A stretch of DNA of 64,000 nt from Maridesulfovibrio sp. (GTDB taxonomy: Bacteria; Desulfobacterota; Desulfovibrionia; Desulfovibrionales; Desulfovibrionaceae). The position numbers and the translations under genes were made by a program. The DNA lies in the NCBI RefSeq assembly GCF_963677005.1, contig NZ_OY781616.1:2290766-2354765 (forward strand). Direction: 5' to 3'. The notes under the pieces are model-generated. The model searched no databases. It worked only from the letters and a program-made list of their open reading frames with translations, and was not told the origin of the DNA. Position 1 is the first letter of the stretch; each line of letters starts with the position of its first letter. Positions 1 to 9,248 of the stretch are shown here, in pieces.

Positions 1-703
1 CAGCCTCGGAATTGGCCTGCAGAGCCGAACGGACCACCCCGGTCTTGCGGATGACTCCGGCGGCGTCTATTCCACCTCCCGGACCGGTTATGTCTGCCGG
101 ATCAAGGCCGAAATAGGCGCAGTAAAGCGCGGTGGACGGCGTGGTGTTTGAAACCCCCATCTCCCCGGTTCCCAGAGTTTTTATGCCCTGTTCATACGCC
201 TCGTCCGCTAATCCGATTCCCATGAAGACAGCCCGCAGGCAGTCCTCTTCATTCATGGCCGGACCTTTGGCGATATTTCCGGTTCCGCAACCTATTCTGC
301 GCTGAATAAGCTGCGGGTGCTCCGGGAAATCTCCACCGATGCATCCGGCATCGACAACCACAAGGTCCACCCCGGCCGTCTGTGCCAGCACATTTATACC
401 GGCTCCGCCGGCCAGAAAATTTTCCACCATCTGCCGGGTGACTTCCTGCGGAAAAAAACTCACGTTTTCCGCATTCACCCCATGGTCACCGGCGATAGTA
501 TAAATGCGTGCGGGATCAGCCTGCGGTGCGCATCCGCCGGAAGCCACAAACATTTTCACCGCCAGATCCTCAAGCCGGCCAAGGCTGCCCAGCGGCTTGG
601 TGAGATTGTCCAGATGCGCGCGGGCCGCGACTTCAAGTTCACTGTCCGCTTCCTGAATCCGTTTTGTGAAACGGACCAGATTCTCTCTTGTAAAATCAAC
701 CAT
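1..703 (-). CDS. cobT: CobT, nicotinate-nucleotide-dimethylbenzimidazole phosphoribosyltransferase (3' end missing)
   Basis: CobT moves phosphoribose from nicotinate mononucleotide onto dimethylbenzimidazole to make alpha-ribazole phosphate, the lower-ligand nucleotide of cobalamin, in the cytosol. The frame is open from an ATG at 701-703 to the left edge, giving 234 residues of a protein usually near 350. Visible family motifs are AGDHGVN-like (IAGDHGVNAEN), a glycine-rich AGGAGINVL segment, the NTTPSTALYCAYFG stretch and GPGGGIDAAGVIRK. The C-terminal part with the catalytic glutamate lies outside the window. No strong ribosome binding site precedes the ATG. It is divergent from the WcbI-like gene. 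Product call is firm; partial only because of the window edge. Confidence 0.93.
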   Translation of the reverse strand, partial: MVDFTRENLVRFTKRIQEADSELEVAARAHLDNLTKPLGSLGRLEDLAVKMFVASGGCAPQADPARIYTIAGDHGVNAENVSFFPQEVTRQMVENFLAGGAGINVLAQTAGVDLVVVDAGCIGGDFPEHPQLIQRRIGCGTGNIAKGPAMNEEDCLRAVFMGIGLADEAYEQGIKTLGTGEMGVSNTTPSTALYCAYFGLDPADITGPGGGIDAAGVIRKTGVVRSALQANSEA

Positions 704-779
704 ATAGATATCCCGAAACGGCCCATCAGCCGGAATGTGTTGAGAACCGGTGGCCGTGTATGTTAAACCGACAGCTGAA

Positions 780-1631
780 ATGAAAAAGAAAACATGTCTG
801 ATCCACGCCAATTGTCAGGGCGAACCGCTGGAAGAACTGCTGCTGCTCAGCCCCGACTTCAAAAGCCGATACGAAATAAAACGCTTCACCAACTACCTGC
901 GGGAACCTATCCCGGATGAACTGCTCGCAGGCTGCGACCTTTTCCTCTACCAGTATCTGGGTGAAAACTGGGGAACACTCGGTTCAGGTTCGCTGTGTTC
1001 AAGGCTGAAATCCTCGGCGCGGTCCATAGCTTTTCCTTCCATGTTCTTCAAAACCTACTGGCCCCTGTGGACCAATACCCCCGGATTCGACTATCGGGAT
1101 ATTTTTCTTGAATCCCTCATTGAACGGGAACTCACGGAATCGCAGATTCTTCATCTCTACCTCAACACCAGGCTGGACAGAATCTACAACTTCAAGGAAC
1201 TCACAGCCGAATCCGAAGCCCACGAAAAACATAAGGAGACGTTCACGCCGATCAAATATGTGGACCTTATCCATTCGCTATTCAGGCAGAAACGACTCTT
1301 CAATACCGTAAACCATCCGCGCCGCGAACTTATGATTCACACGGCCGACAGCATCCTTGAAATGATCGGCCTGCCCCGGCTGGAGAGCGAAACATCCGAC
1401 CGGTTCCCGCAGACATTCCCGGACTTCGAACTGCCCATTCATCCGCAGGTAGCCGAACACCTTGGACTGGAATTCGGCGGTCGCGAAGACAGGTATCATG
1501 TTTACGGGGCTGATCTTACATTGGAAGAATACGTAATACGATACATCAAATGCCGCCTTGAAGGCATCACGGATTTCATAGGATTTCTATGTGCGGCTGC
1601 TGAAAGAGAATCCTGCCGAAGCACAGACTGA
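780..1631 (+). CDS. WcbI-like polysaccharide biosynthesis putative acetyltransferase
   Basis: The protein of about 283 residues opens with the short strand and HANCQGEPL motif typical of the WcbI family (capsule or surface polysaccharide acetyltransferase-like proteins), followed by the LFLYQYLGENWG region and an acidic C-terminal half. The exact reaction of the family is poorly settled, so I assign only the family. I place the start at the ATG at 780 because the family motif begins about six residues later; an in-frame GTG at 750 would add ten residues. No clear Shine-Dalgarno sequence precedes either. It is divergent from cobT and convergent with the YkgJ-like gene 13 bases away, so it is probably transcribed alone. 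Confidence 0.7.
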   Translation: MKKKTCLIHANCQGEPLEELLLLSPDFKSRYEIKRFTNYLREPIPDELLAGCDLFLYQYLGENWGTLGSGSLCSRLKSSARSIAFPSMFFKTYWPLWTNTPGFDYRDIFLESLIERELTESQILHLYLNTRLDRIYNFKELTAESEAHEKHKETFTPIKYVDLIHSLFRQKRLFNTVNHPRRELMIHTADSILEMIGLPRLESETSDRFPQTFPDFELPIHPQVAEHLGLEFGGREDRYHVYGADLTLEEYVIRYIKCRLEGITDFIGFLCAAAERESCRSTD

Positions 1632-1643
1632 TAAGATCTCCGG

Positions 1644-2240
1644 CTAACGGTTCAGATCAGGCGGCCCCATTACAATCATTTCCGCCAGGGTGAAATCAAC
1701 TTTCGGCAGAGTGCGTATCTTGTTTCCAAGCAGTCCCATTTCAAGCCCGACCAGCTCTCTGTAGAGTGGGGTCCTGTCGATGACCGGGACATTCTCCATG
1801 CCTGAGGTCAGTTCCTGACACTTGAAACAGCCGGGGAACGAAAGGCGGCGCCCATTGGGCTGGAGCAGGGTATTGACCACCCCGTGCATGCGACAGATCA
1901 TGAGACGGTGTTTATACACGCCGCAAAGTCCGTTATCATTCAGGGGACACATTATCTTCGGGCGCATTCCGCTTTCAAGCATGGCTTTGGCATTACGGAC
2001 GTAATCTTCGGAGCGTTCTATGTATTCCCTGCGTTTGGCTTCGGGCAGTTTGTCGAGTCCCTGCCAGAGGTACAGCCACTCTACATAAGTATGGTGCTGA
2101 AAGTAACTGGTGCAGCAGTTGTCTTCACATCCTTCACATGAAAGACCGATCTTGGCGGAGGTTTCCGCATAGGCCGAAGCCATGCGGTCGTAAAGAGCGT
2201 CCAGTTTACGGAACACGGCCTGTCTGGTCATTTTCTTCAT
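1644..2240 (-). CDS. YkgJ-family cysteine-cluster protein
   Basis: A cytosolic protein of 198 residues with two cysteine groups expected for the YkgJ (Fe/Zn-chelating, CxxCxxxCC) family: CEGCEDNCC near residues 34-42 and a later CPLNDNGLCGVY...CRMHG block near 98-120, with another CFKC pair near 138. The family is thought to bind an iron-sulfur cluster or zinc, but its role is not established. The start codon overlaps the stop of the kinase gene upstream by four bases (ATGA), and pyrR lies before that, so it is the last gene of a three-gene leftward unit. No function is inferred beyond metal binding. Confidence 0.65.
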   Translation of the reverse strand: MKKMTRQAVFRKLDALYDRMASAYAETSAKIGLSCEGCEDNCCTSYFQHHTYVEWLYLWQGLDKLPEAKRREYIERSEDYVRNAKAMLESGMRPKIMCPLNDNGLCGVYKHRLMICRMHGVVNTLLQPNGRRLSFPGCFKCQELTSGMENVPVIDRTPLYRELVGLEMGLLGNKIRTLPKVDFTLAEMIVMGPPDLNR

Positions 2241-2794
2241 CTCATATCCTCAGGAATTTTCCCTTCTTTTGATTTCAGCCAGCGGTGGACCTGCCCGGCG
2301 CATTCCTCCGGAGTAAACCTGTCCGTATCCACAACAAAATCAGCATACTTTTCATAAAGCGGCATGCGTTCCATAAATAAATCTTCTATGGTCTGACCGG
2401 GCATCCGGGCCAGTCCGCGACCGACCCCGCCACCGACCCGTGCAAGGCAGGTTTCCTTGTCGATGCGCAAAAATATTACCGGGCCGAGGCTCTTCATCCT
2501 TTCCATGGCCGCAGGGCCGTAGACCACGCTGCCCCCGGTGGAAACAACCGTGCGGACCACGCCCAGACTGGAAAGGATATAATCTTCAGCCTTGCGGAAA
2601 TCAGGTACGCCAAGCAGGTCGACAATATCCTGCAACGGGCGCCCGTAATAGGCTTCCACCACCAGATCTGTATCAATATGCCCCCACCCAAGCTTTTCGG
2701 CCAGAAGCGGCGCAAGGGTAGATTTTCCTGCTCCGGCCATGCCTATGAGGATAACCGAGCACCCTTCGGAAAATTCAGAATTCCATTCTTCCAT
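2237..2794 (-). CDS. Shikimate-kinase-family kinase (possibly another small hydroxyl substrate)
   Basis: A 185-residue P-loop kinase of the AroK/AroL fold. It shows the Walker A GMAGAGKST near residues 18-26, the HIDTD acid pair, a DFRKAE segment matching the substrate-binding FR..E of shikimate kinases, and the lid-following ERMPLYEKYAD with the conserved arginine. The usual GGG that holds the shikimate carboxylate reads TGGSVV, with serine as the third residue. That change and the lack of other aromatic-pathway genes leave room for a different substrate such as homoserine; this is inference. It sits between pyrR (39 bases upstream) and the YkgJ-like gene (four-base overlap). Confidence 0.7.
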   Translation of the reverse strand: MEEWNSEFSEGCSVILIGMAGAGKSTLAPLLAEKLGWGHIDTDLVVEAYYGRPLQDIVDLLGVPDFRKAEDYILSSLGVVRTVVSTGGSVVYGPAAMERMKSLGPVIFLRIDKETCLARVGGGVGRGLARMPGQTIEDLFMERMPLYEKYADFVVDTDRFTPEECAGQVHRWLKSKEGKIPEDMR

Positions 2795-2833
2795 ATAAAT
2801 TTCGTCTCCGTCAGCACCGGAAGTACTAACCGG

Positions 2834-3370
2834 CTATGCCTGGATTATTACAACCTTGTCTTTCTCGTCCCGCTCGCTGACCAGCACGTTTACATGCTGA
2901 TTTTCAAACGTCTTCACTTCCTTGCCGACATAATCAGCCCGGATTGGCAGTTCCCGATGTCCGCGGTCGACCAGCACCAGCAGTTCCACTCTGCGGGGAC
3001 GGCCGAAATCAAGAACAGCCTCAAGCGCAGCGCGTACCGTGCGCCCGGAAAAAAGAACATCATCCACAAGAATCACGGACGCGGATTCAATATCGAACGG
3101 AATTTCTGTGCAGTTGATGCTCGGCTGACGGGTAAGGTTGGTCCAGTCGTCACGGTAAAGGTTGATATCAAGTTTACCCAAAGGTATCTTTCTGCCCAGA
3201 CGTTCATCAAGAATCTCCTTCAAACGCTGGGCAAGGTCGGCGCCGCGACGCTGAATGCCGATGATAACAAGATGCTCATCATCCCCCCTGCGCTCGGTTA
3301 TCTCCGAAGCCAGACGGTCCAGCGTACGGGCCATGTCCTTTGCCGTAAGGATGATCTTCTGTTCCTGCAT
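2834..3370 (-). CDS. pyrR: PyrR, pyrimidine operon regulator / uracil phosphoribosyltransferase
   Basis: PyrR binds pyr mRNA leaders in a UMP-dependent way and also has uracil phosphoribosyltransferase activity. The 178-residue protein has the full-length type I PRTase layout: IIGIQRRGADLA near residues 37-47, the PRPP loop VILVDDVLFSGRTVRAALEA near 99-118, and VLVDRGHRELPIRADYVGK near 131-150, the characteristic PyrR C-terminal hallmark. A Shine-Dalgarno AGGAGC precedes the ATG. It heads the leftward unit with the kinase and the YkgJ-like gene; no pyrimidine biosynthetic gene or obvious pyr attenuator is in the window, so its RNA targets must lie elsewhere. It is divergent from copA. Confidence 0.92.
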   Translation of the reverse strand: MQEQKIILTAKDMARTLDRLASEITERRGDDEHLVIIGIQRRGADLAQRLKEILDERLGRKIPLGKLDINLYRDDWTNLTRQPSINCTEIPFDIESASVILVDDVLFSGRTVRAALEAVLDFGRPRRVELLVLVDRGHRELPIRADYVGKEVKTFENQHVNVLVSERDEKDKVVIIQA

Positions 3371-3502
3371 TGCAAACCGCTCCTAAAAGAGGTTGATTCT
3401 TATTCTCAAAACTGTTCATATCTCGCCAGAGGCTTCCTGCCGGAAGTAGCTATAAAAAATGTAACCGGGCAATGCAAGCTCCCGTAAGACAAGGATACAC
3501 CA

Positions 3503-5989
3503 ATGGACGCAAAATTCGATATAATCGGCATGACCTGCTCCGCCTGTTCTGCTCGTCTGGAGAGAGTAATCGGCAATATGGACGGGGTGGAAAAGGCTGC
3601 GATAAATCTGGCGGCCGAAACCCTGAATGTCGGATTCGACCCTGAAAAGACCACAACCGCAGAGATAATCGCCACGGTGCAGATGGCCGGATTCGGGGCC
3701 GAGGAAAAAGCGCAGGGGTCGGAACTCACGCTGCCGATTTCCGGCATGACCTGCTCGGCCTGCTCTTCGCGCCTGGAAAGGGTTCTGAATGCACAGGACG
3801 GAATCATGCTTGCCGGGGTAAGTCTGGCCTCGGAAACCGCAACTATCAAATTTGATTCAAGCAAAACATCGCTTAGAGAAATACGCAAAATAATCAGTGA
3901 TGTAGGTTTTGAATCCGGGGAAGTCCAGACCTCCGGTAACGCCAAGAAAGCCTTTGATGACCGCAAGGCCGCTAACGAGCAGATGCTGGAGGTTAAAAAG
4001 GGAAACCTTCTGTATGCGCTGGCCTTCACAGTTCCCCTGCTGATCATAACCATGGGTCATATGGTCGGAATGCCCCTGCCCGCAGTGATTAACCCGCATA
4101 CATCCCCCGCCGGGTTCGCTCTGATCCAACTGGCCCTGACCCTGCCGGTTCTGTGGTTCGGACGGGATTTCTATCTGCACGGCTTTCCCAACCTGCTGCG
4201 CGGTGCGCCTAACATGGATTCCCTTATAGCCGTGGGAACTTCCGCCGCTTTCATCTATTCACTATGGAATCTGATCGAAATCCTTCTGGGCATCAACCCG
4301 CAGGCCAAGGCCATGGACCTGTATTTCGAATCGGCAGCTACTATCATCGCTCTTATCTCGCTGGGCAAATTTCAGGAAGCCCGGGCCAAATCCCGCACAT
4401 CCGAAGCCATTGAGAAGCTCATGGACCTTACTCCGGCCCAGGCCATCCTGCTGCTTGATGGAGAACAGATTTCGACCCCGGTGGAAGAGATCGGTCCCGG
4501 AGATACTATTCTGGTACGCCCCGGTGACCGCATAGCAGCCGACGGCAAAGTAAGCGAGGGGCACTCTGAGGTGGATGAATCCATGCTCACCGGCGAAAGC
4601 ATGCCCGTATCCAAATCAAAAGGCGATGATGTGGCCGGGGGAACGGTCAATACCGGGGGAGGAGCGCTGAAGGTTCGGGTGGTCAATGTAGGAGAAAACA
4701 CGGTCCTTTCCCGCATAATCAGACTGGTTCAGGAGGCGCAGGGGTCCAAGGCCCCTATTTCAAGCCTTGCCGATACGGTCAGCTTTTATTTTGTCCCCGC
4801 TGTAATGGCCGCAGGCATAGTCGCTGCGCTTGGCTGGTTTTTCCTGAGCGATGAACCGTTTTCCTTCGCACTGCGCATTTTCATCAGTGTCATGGTCATT
4901 GCCTGCCCCTGCGCCATGGGACTGGCCACGCCGACGGCCATCATGGTCGGGACCGGACGCGGAGCCCAGCTCGGTGTGCTGGTGAAATCCGGAGAGGCTC
5001 TTGAAACTGCAGGAAAAATCGACACGATAATTTTCGACAAAACCGGAACCCTGACCTACGGCAGGCCGGAGCTCTCGGACATATTTCTGGTCGGAGGACA
5101 GGATCGAACGGAACTGATTCTGCTTGCGGGGTCCGCGGAGCAGCAGTCCGAGCATCCTCTGGCGCGGGCCGTGGTAAACGCAGCCAAAGAATTGGCCCTT
5201 CCCCTCCCGGAGACCAAAGCCTTTCACGCCGTATCCGGTCTGGGCATAACAGCAGATACTGCCGGTGAAGACCTGCTTCTTGGCAACCGCAGATTTCTGG
5301 AAGAAAATTCCTGCACCGGTCTTGATGAGCCCGCAGCGCTTGAAGCTGCGCAGAAATTCGCCGAATCTGGGCAGAGCCCCCTGTACATTGCCCGGAACGG
5401 AAAACTTGCCGGGATATTGGCCATTGCAGACCGCATTAAGGACGAGTCACCGGAAACAATACGCAGGCTGCACAAACTCGGAGTAAGGACGGTTATGCTG
5501 ACCGGTGATAACGAGCGTGTTGCCAGCTCCATTGCCGCCAGTGCAGGGATCGACGAAGTCATTGCGCAGGTAATGCCGGAAAGCAAAGCGGCCGAAGTAA
5601 ACCGCAAAAAAGAAAACGGACACAAGGTTGCCATGGTCGGGGACGGCATCAACGATGCTCCGGCACTGGCCTCGGCAGATTTGGGTATAGCAATGGGAAC
5701 CGGAATTGATGTTGCCATAGAATCCGGAGATGTTGTATTGATGAAGGGGAATCTGAGCGGGGTACTCACTGCGTTGCAGCTTAGTCGGGCCACCGTGCGC
5801 AACATCAAGCAGAATCTGTTCTGGGCCTTTGCATTCAACGTGCTGGGTATTCCCGTGGCAGCAGGACTGCTGCATATCTTCGGAGGGCCCACACTTTCGC
5901 CCATGTTTGCGGCAGCGGCCATGTCGCTCAGTTCCGTTACCGTGGTAAGCAACGCTTTGAGGCTGAAATTGTTTAAACCGGAAGACTGA
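3503..5989 (+). CDS. copA: CopA-type copper-exporting P1B ATPase
   Basis: An inner-membrane ATPase that exports Cu(I). The 828 residues contain two N-terminal heavy-metal-binding domains, each with [11 protein letters not shown] (about residues 9-20 and 83-94), then membrane helices, the actuator loop LTGES (about 362), the metal-site helix with [11 protein letters not shown] (about 465), the phosphorylation motif DKTGTLT (about 512), SEHPLARAV (about 549) and [11 protein letters not shown] (about 714). The last two helices carry FN...IP and [15 protein letters not shown], the Cu(I) signature; the usual YN of helix 7 is FN here. Start is the ATG after AAGGA. The next gene begins two bases after the stop. 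Confidence 0.93.
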   Translation: MDAKFDIIGMTCSACSARLERVIGNMDGVEKAAINLAAETLNVGFDPEKTTTAEIIATVQMAGFGAEEKAQGSELTLPISGMTCSACSSRLERVLNAQDGIMLAGVSLASETATIKFDSSKTSLREIRKIISDVGFESGEVQTSGNAKKAFDDRKAANEQMLEVKKGNLLYALAFTVPLLIITMGHMVGMPLPAVINPHTSPAGFALIQLALTLPVLWFGRDFYLHGFPNLLRGAPNMDSLIAVGTSAAFIYSLWNLIEILLGINPQAKAMDLYFESAATIIALISLGKFQEARAKSRTSEAIEKLMDLTPAQAILLLDGEQISTPVEEIGPGDTILVRPGDRIAADGKVSEGHSEVDESMLTGESMPVSKSKGDDVAGGTVNTGGGALKVRVVNVGENTVLSRIIRLVQEAQGSKAPISSLADTVSFYFVPAVMAAGIVAALGWFFLSDEPFSFALRIFISVMVIACPCAMGLATPTAIMVGTGRGAQLGVLVKSGEALETAGKIDTIIFDKTGTLTYGRPELSDIFLVGGQDRTELILLAGSAEQQSEHPLARAVVNAAKELALPLPETKAFHAVSGLGITADTAGEDLLLGNRRFLEENSCTGLDEPAALEAAQKFAESGQSPLYIARNGKLAGILAIADRIKDESPETIRRLHKLGVRTVMLTGDNERVASSIAASAGIDEVIAQVMPESKAAEVNRKKENGHKVAMVGDGINDAPALASADLGIAMGTGIDVAIESGDVVLMKGNLSGVLTALQLSRATVRNIKQNLFWAFAFNVLGIPVAAGLLHIFGGPTLSPMFAAAAMSLSSVTVVSNALRLKLFKPED

Positions 5990-5991
5990 AT

Positions 5992-6900
5992 TTGGAGAAA
6001 AAAGACCTGACACTTGTTTTTCCCCAGTGGCAGGGCTCCATCGACAACATTGCCTTGTACGATGGAGCCCTGGAACTGGCTGGAAAAATTACGGGACTGC
6101 CAGCCCTGCGAAAAGTGAATGTGCCCCCGTACTACGAGCTTGAAAAAGGCAGCGGGATAGTCGGAAAAGAGGATATAGTAAGACAGCTTATTGAAGCCCG
6201 CAGCATTCTGGAAAAGGATGATCCGGACCGGATTCTGCTGCTCGGCGGGGATTGTTCCACGGAGGCTGCTCCGGTTTCCTGGCTGAACAGAAAATTCGGA
6301 AACGACCTTGCGCTGGTCTGGTTTGATGCCCATCCGGACCTCAATAATCCGCGTTCATCAATCTCCGGCCGTTTTCAGGGAATGGCCCTTGCCGCCCTGC
6401 TGGGACAGACAGGCCGGGAACTGGACGAAGCCATGTGCGGCAGCATAAAAAGCGGTCAGATTTTCTGCGCCGGACAGCAGATATTCGATCCGCATGAGAT
6501 GGATGTTCTGACAAAAGAAAAAATTCGTATTTTCAGTCCCGGAGAGTTGGAGATAGACCCGTCATGGCTTGCAAAACAAATCCGCAGGTCAGGCTTCGGC
6601 AGAGTGTACATTCATCTGGATGTTGACGCTGTCAATCCCATGGGATTTCCCCATGGCAAAAAGACACTCCCGGCAGGCATCTCGTTCAACCACCTGCTCG
6701 CGATGATTGAATACATGGATGATAACCTGGAGATATGCGGTCTAGGTATAACCGAATTCCATCCGGGAAGTGAGCGGGGAATAAAAAAAGCAGAGCAGCT
6801 TATCCGCAAAACCCTTAACAACTTTATCAAGTCCGAATCGGACCGGCCAGATAGACACTCCCGGGAAAACATGAGTTCAGTTTTACCGGCCGGGCAATAA
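5992..6900 (+). CDS. Arginase/agmatinase-fold protein with altered metal site
   Basis: A 302-residue ureohydrolase-fold protein. The three metal-binding blocks are recognisable: GGDCSTE (about residues 82-88), WFDAHPDLN (about 107-115) and HLDVDAVNP (about 206-214), followed by the late ITEFHPG glutamate region. In arginases and agmatinases the first block is GGDHS and its histidine binds manganese; here it is cysteine. The last block has N for the usual D before P. The translation start is a TTG directly after the copA stop with GGAAG seven bases upstream; no nearby ATG is available. It is probably co-transcribed with copA. Substrate unknown: guanidino or formimino hydrolysis is possible but the ligand change argues for caution. 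Confidence 0.7.
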   Translation: MEKKDLTLVFPQWQGSIDNIALYDGALELAGKITGLPALRKVNVPPYYELEKGSGIVGKEDIVRQLIEARSILEKDDPDRILLLGGDCSTEAAPVSWLNRKFGNDLALVWFDAHPDLNNPRSSISGRFQGMALAALLGQTGRELDEAMCGSIKSGQIFCAGQQIFDPHEMDVLTKEKIRIFSPGELEIDPSWLAKQIRRSGFGRVYIHLDVDAVNPMGFPHGKKTLPAGISFNHLLAMIEYMDDNLEICGLGITEFHPGSERGIKKAEQLIRKTLNNFIKSESDRPDRHSRENMSSVLPAGQ

Positions 6901-6988
6901 CATTAAGCAACAGATAAGAACGATTTATATTACAGGTCAGAATGTTCTGTTATGCCCATCCATCCGTAACACCCCACCCCGCGAGAAA

Positions 6989-7012
6989 TGCAGGGCTATA
7001 TTCTGCCCTGCA
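6989..7012. terminator. Hairpin between convergent genes
   Basis: An eight-base perfect stem (TGCAGGGC / GCCCTGCA) around an eight-base loop lies between the arginase-like gene and the leftward secreted-protein gene. No T-run follows on either strand, so it may be a weak terminator or an RNA-processing structure. Confidence 0.4.
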
Positions 7013-7026
7013 CCATCAGTGATAAA

Positions 7027-7455
7027 TCAGCGCCAGCCTTTTCCCGTATTACTGAAAATTTCCGTAATCCGAATATTCTTAACGGGTTTAAATTGCTTGC
7101 TACGGGCAATCTGAGGGGTTTCCCCCGTGCTTTCATAAATGGTTTCAATGTACTTCAGCAGTCCCACCATGCCCTTTTTCTTTGAGCTTGTTTTCTTCAC
7201 CTTGCAGGAAATGCTGACCGGATCAATATGATGATAGCGGGCCAGATACTGCCCGTCCGGAAGCAGAACTATTTCCATATTGTGAAAGCCCTTGATGTGG
7301 CTCCTGTTGAGTTTATTAACCCAGGTTGCTGCAAAGACCCTGAACTCGTCCTGTTCGGACTGAGAGGCCATCGGTGACTGGCTGGCTGCAAACGCGGCCG
7401 AAGCAAGGAAAAGAGTAAGAAAAAGTGCTGCGGACAACTTGTAAACAGATTTCAT
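7027..7455 (-). CDS. Small secreted protein of unknown function
   Basis: I place the start at the ATG at 7453-7455, which has GGAG eight bases upstream and gives a clean Sec signal peptide (MKSVYKLSAALFLTLFLASA...AFA). The mature part of about 120 residues is basic, with KKTSSKKKG in the middle and no recognised domain; there are phrases such as EIVLLPDGQYLARYHHID. It probably acts in the periplasm. It follows the VWA-OmpA gene on the same strand, but a strong terminator hairpin lies between them, so its expression probably depends on read-through or on a promoter I cannot identify. Function unknown. Confidence 0.65.
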   Translation of the reverse strand: MKSVYKLSAALFLTLFLASAAFAASQSPMASQSEQDEFRVFAATWVNKLNRSHIKGFHNMEIVLLPDGQYLARYHHIDPVSISCKVKKTSSKKKGMVGLLKYIETIYESTGETPQIARSKQFKPVKNIRITEIFSNTGKGWR

Positions 7456-7474
7456 AAATTTCTCCGGATCAAAA

Positions 7475-7505
7475 ATCGGGTGGAAGGATACCCCTTCCAC
7501 CCGAT
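7475..7505 (-). terminator. Strong rho-independent terminator below the VWA-OmpA gene
   Basis: A 13-base perfect stem (7475-7487 with 7493-7505) with a five-base loop is followed on the minus strand by TTTTT. The Shine-Dalgarno sequence of the next gene lies only about 15 bases beyond it, so it may act as an attenuator for that gene. Confidence 0.85.
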
Positions 7506-7570
7506 CAATACGCCTGATTTATCTCCAATACAAGACTGGTAAGGGAGATTTAGCAGGAGCCGACAATTGG

Positions 7571-8650
7571 CTAATCCTGTACGTCTATTTCAACCCTGCG
7601 GTTCAGCTTGCGGCCTTCCTTGGTGTTGTTGTCGTACTTGGGATTTTCCTCGCCGTATCCTTTGACCACGAGGCGGTCGGCAGCAACACCGTTGCCAGCC
7701 AGCCAGTCGGCTACGGATTTGGCTCTGCGTTCGGACAGTCCCTGGTTGTATGCAGCAGGACCGGTGGAGTCGGTGTGTCCGCCAACCAGTACCTTGAGGT
7801 TGGGGTAGTCTTCAAGGAGGGCTGCTGCTTCGGTAAGAGCCGGGATCATTTCATCGGTGATCTGGTACTTGTCGAAACCGAAGTTGAAGTTACGGAAAAC
7901 TATCTTTTCCTGAACCGGTACGGGAACAGGAACAACTTCCGTGACCTGCTCAACAACTTCTACGATGAGTTCTTCTTCCTGAGTGTAGAATACGTCCTGA
8001 GCGAATTTGTCCAGCACGGCCTTGTCGGCAAGGTCGGATGCATCGACATAAACACCGCAGGGAGTCAGGGAAGCAAGACGCTTGAGGGTGGAAACACCCT
8101 TGGGAGTATCGGCAACGCTGATTACATGCAGACAGAAACGGTCACCGTATTTCTTGGCCATGTCTGCAACCACAACGGCAGGGCTTCTGCCGGAGTTGGC
8201 GAGCCCGTCGGAAACAAAGATAACAGCAAACTTGCCGTCCCAGTTTTTGAGAACACCGTCAAGATCAGCAAATCCGCTGCCCATGGGTGTTGACTGGAAA
8301 AAGCCCAGATCGGAGGGCACAGCAGAAATCCCCCTGGCCATGGCGGCACGGCTGAAGGTGGATTTGGGTGCATAGGTAGCGAAATCCGGCATGGTGTAAA
8401 GAGCCGACTGGTATCCCAGTTCGGGTACTACAGCGTTAAGCTTTTTCATGGCGTTGAGAGCAGCTACAATCTTGGGATTGCCCGTTGATTTGTAGGATTG
8501 AGCCATGGAAGGGGAAGTATCTACAAAATACGCGAAAGCATCTACTTTGGGTTTAAGGACGACTCTAGTCTCAGCGGAAGCCATCGAGCCTAAGGCCATA
8601 AACGCGACCAGCGTGAGCGCCAGCACTGAAAACATTTTTTTGCCAAACAT
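7571..8650 (-). CDS. Secreted von Willebrand A domain protein with OmpA peptidoglycan-binding C-terminus
   Basis: A 359-residue exported protein. Residues 1-26 are a Sec signal peptide ending near SMASAE. Residues about 38-215 form a VWA-like domain with the metal-ion site FVDTSPSMAQS (D-x-S-x-S). A linker rich in V and P (VTEVVPVPVPVQEK) leads to an OmpA-family domain (about 245-359) with the peptidoglycan-binding stretch GGHTDSTGPAAYNQGLSERR and a final VEIDV strand. It is probably anchored to peptidoglycan while the VWA domain holds a protein partner. The start follows GGAGG by nine bases. A sigma-70-like promoter is visible upstream and a strong terminator downstream. Confidence 0.88.
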   Translation of the reverse strand: MFGKKMFSVLALTLVAFMALGSMASAETRVVLKPKVDAFAYFVDTSPSMAQSYKSTGNPKIVAALNAMKKLNAVVPELGYQSALYTMPDFATYAPKSTFSRAAMARGISAVPSDLGFFQSTPMGSGFADLDGVLKNWDGKFAVIFVSDGLANSGRSPAVVVADMAKKYGDRFCLHVISVADTPKGVSTLKRLASLTPCGVYVDASDLADKAVLDKFAQDVFYTQEEELIVEVVEQVTEVVPVPVPVQEKIVFRNFNFGFDKYQITDEMIPALTEAAALLEDYPNLKVLVGGHTDSTGPAAYNQGLSERRAKSVADWLAGNGVAADRLVVKGYGEENPKYDNNTKEGRKLNRRVEIDVQD

Positions 8651-8707
8651 ATGGTAGTTCCTCCATTCTGCAGGGTTAACGGTTTCAAATAATTTGGTGT
8701 TCTTATC

Positions 8708-8736
8708 AAATTAAGGGATTAACACCCTGTAATCAA
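8708..8736 (-). promoter_or_regulatory. Candidate sigma-70 promoter of the VWA-OmpA gene
   Basis: On the minus strand, TTGATT (8731-8736) and TAATTT (8708-8713) are 17 bases apart, about 60 bases before the ATG. Confidence 0.45.
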
Positions 8737-9232
8737 CATCTTTATAACAATTTACAGGTAGATTCACTGATTAATTTCTGCAACACAGTATTTTTCGAGC
8801 ATAATTTTCAGCACGTTGCGATCAGCGACGATCATCCCCCGGAGAGTATGAGCCTTCACACACAGCGAATCTGATCTCCAGACAGCATCCGTAACCGGAC
8901 GCGGGAAATCAAAAAGGCCGACCAACCGGAATCTGTACTCCTTGTATCTCCCCGAAAATGACCCAAGGGAAGAATATTTTTTTACGGAGCAATCCGCCCA
9001 CCTCCGACAACCGTTATTGATACCGCAAAAGCGGAAGCCTTACACACAACCGCAAAACATACTGTAAAAAAAGTCTAGATAAAACCAAGAACATCAACAA
9101 ATGATAATCTAAAATAACATGCAATCAAAAACAATCAAGTGTAAAGATGGAAAATAACACAAAGTTATGCAAAGATATTTTTATTTAGCTGACAAAGGAA
9201 CATCTACTCCTCAACTTAACACATATTCATAT

Positions 9233-9248
9233 TTACGCTACAGCGTAA
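9233..9248. repeat. Palindrome TTACGCT-AC-AGCGTAA
   Basis: A seven-base perfect inverted repeat with a two-base spacer in otherwise A-rich non-coding DNA. This shape suits a dimeric repressor site. I see no second copy in the region, and no regulator can be named. Confidence 0.4.

Noticed and set aside
5224..6333. 369-residue frame antisense to copA and the arginase-like gene
   Set aside because: It overlaps two clear genes on the other strand and is rich in S, P and A as expected of a shadow.
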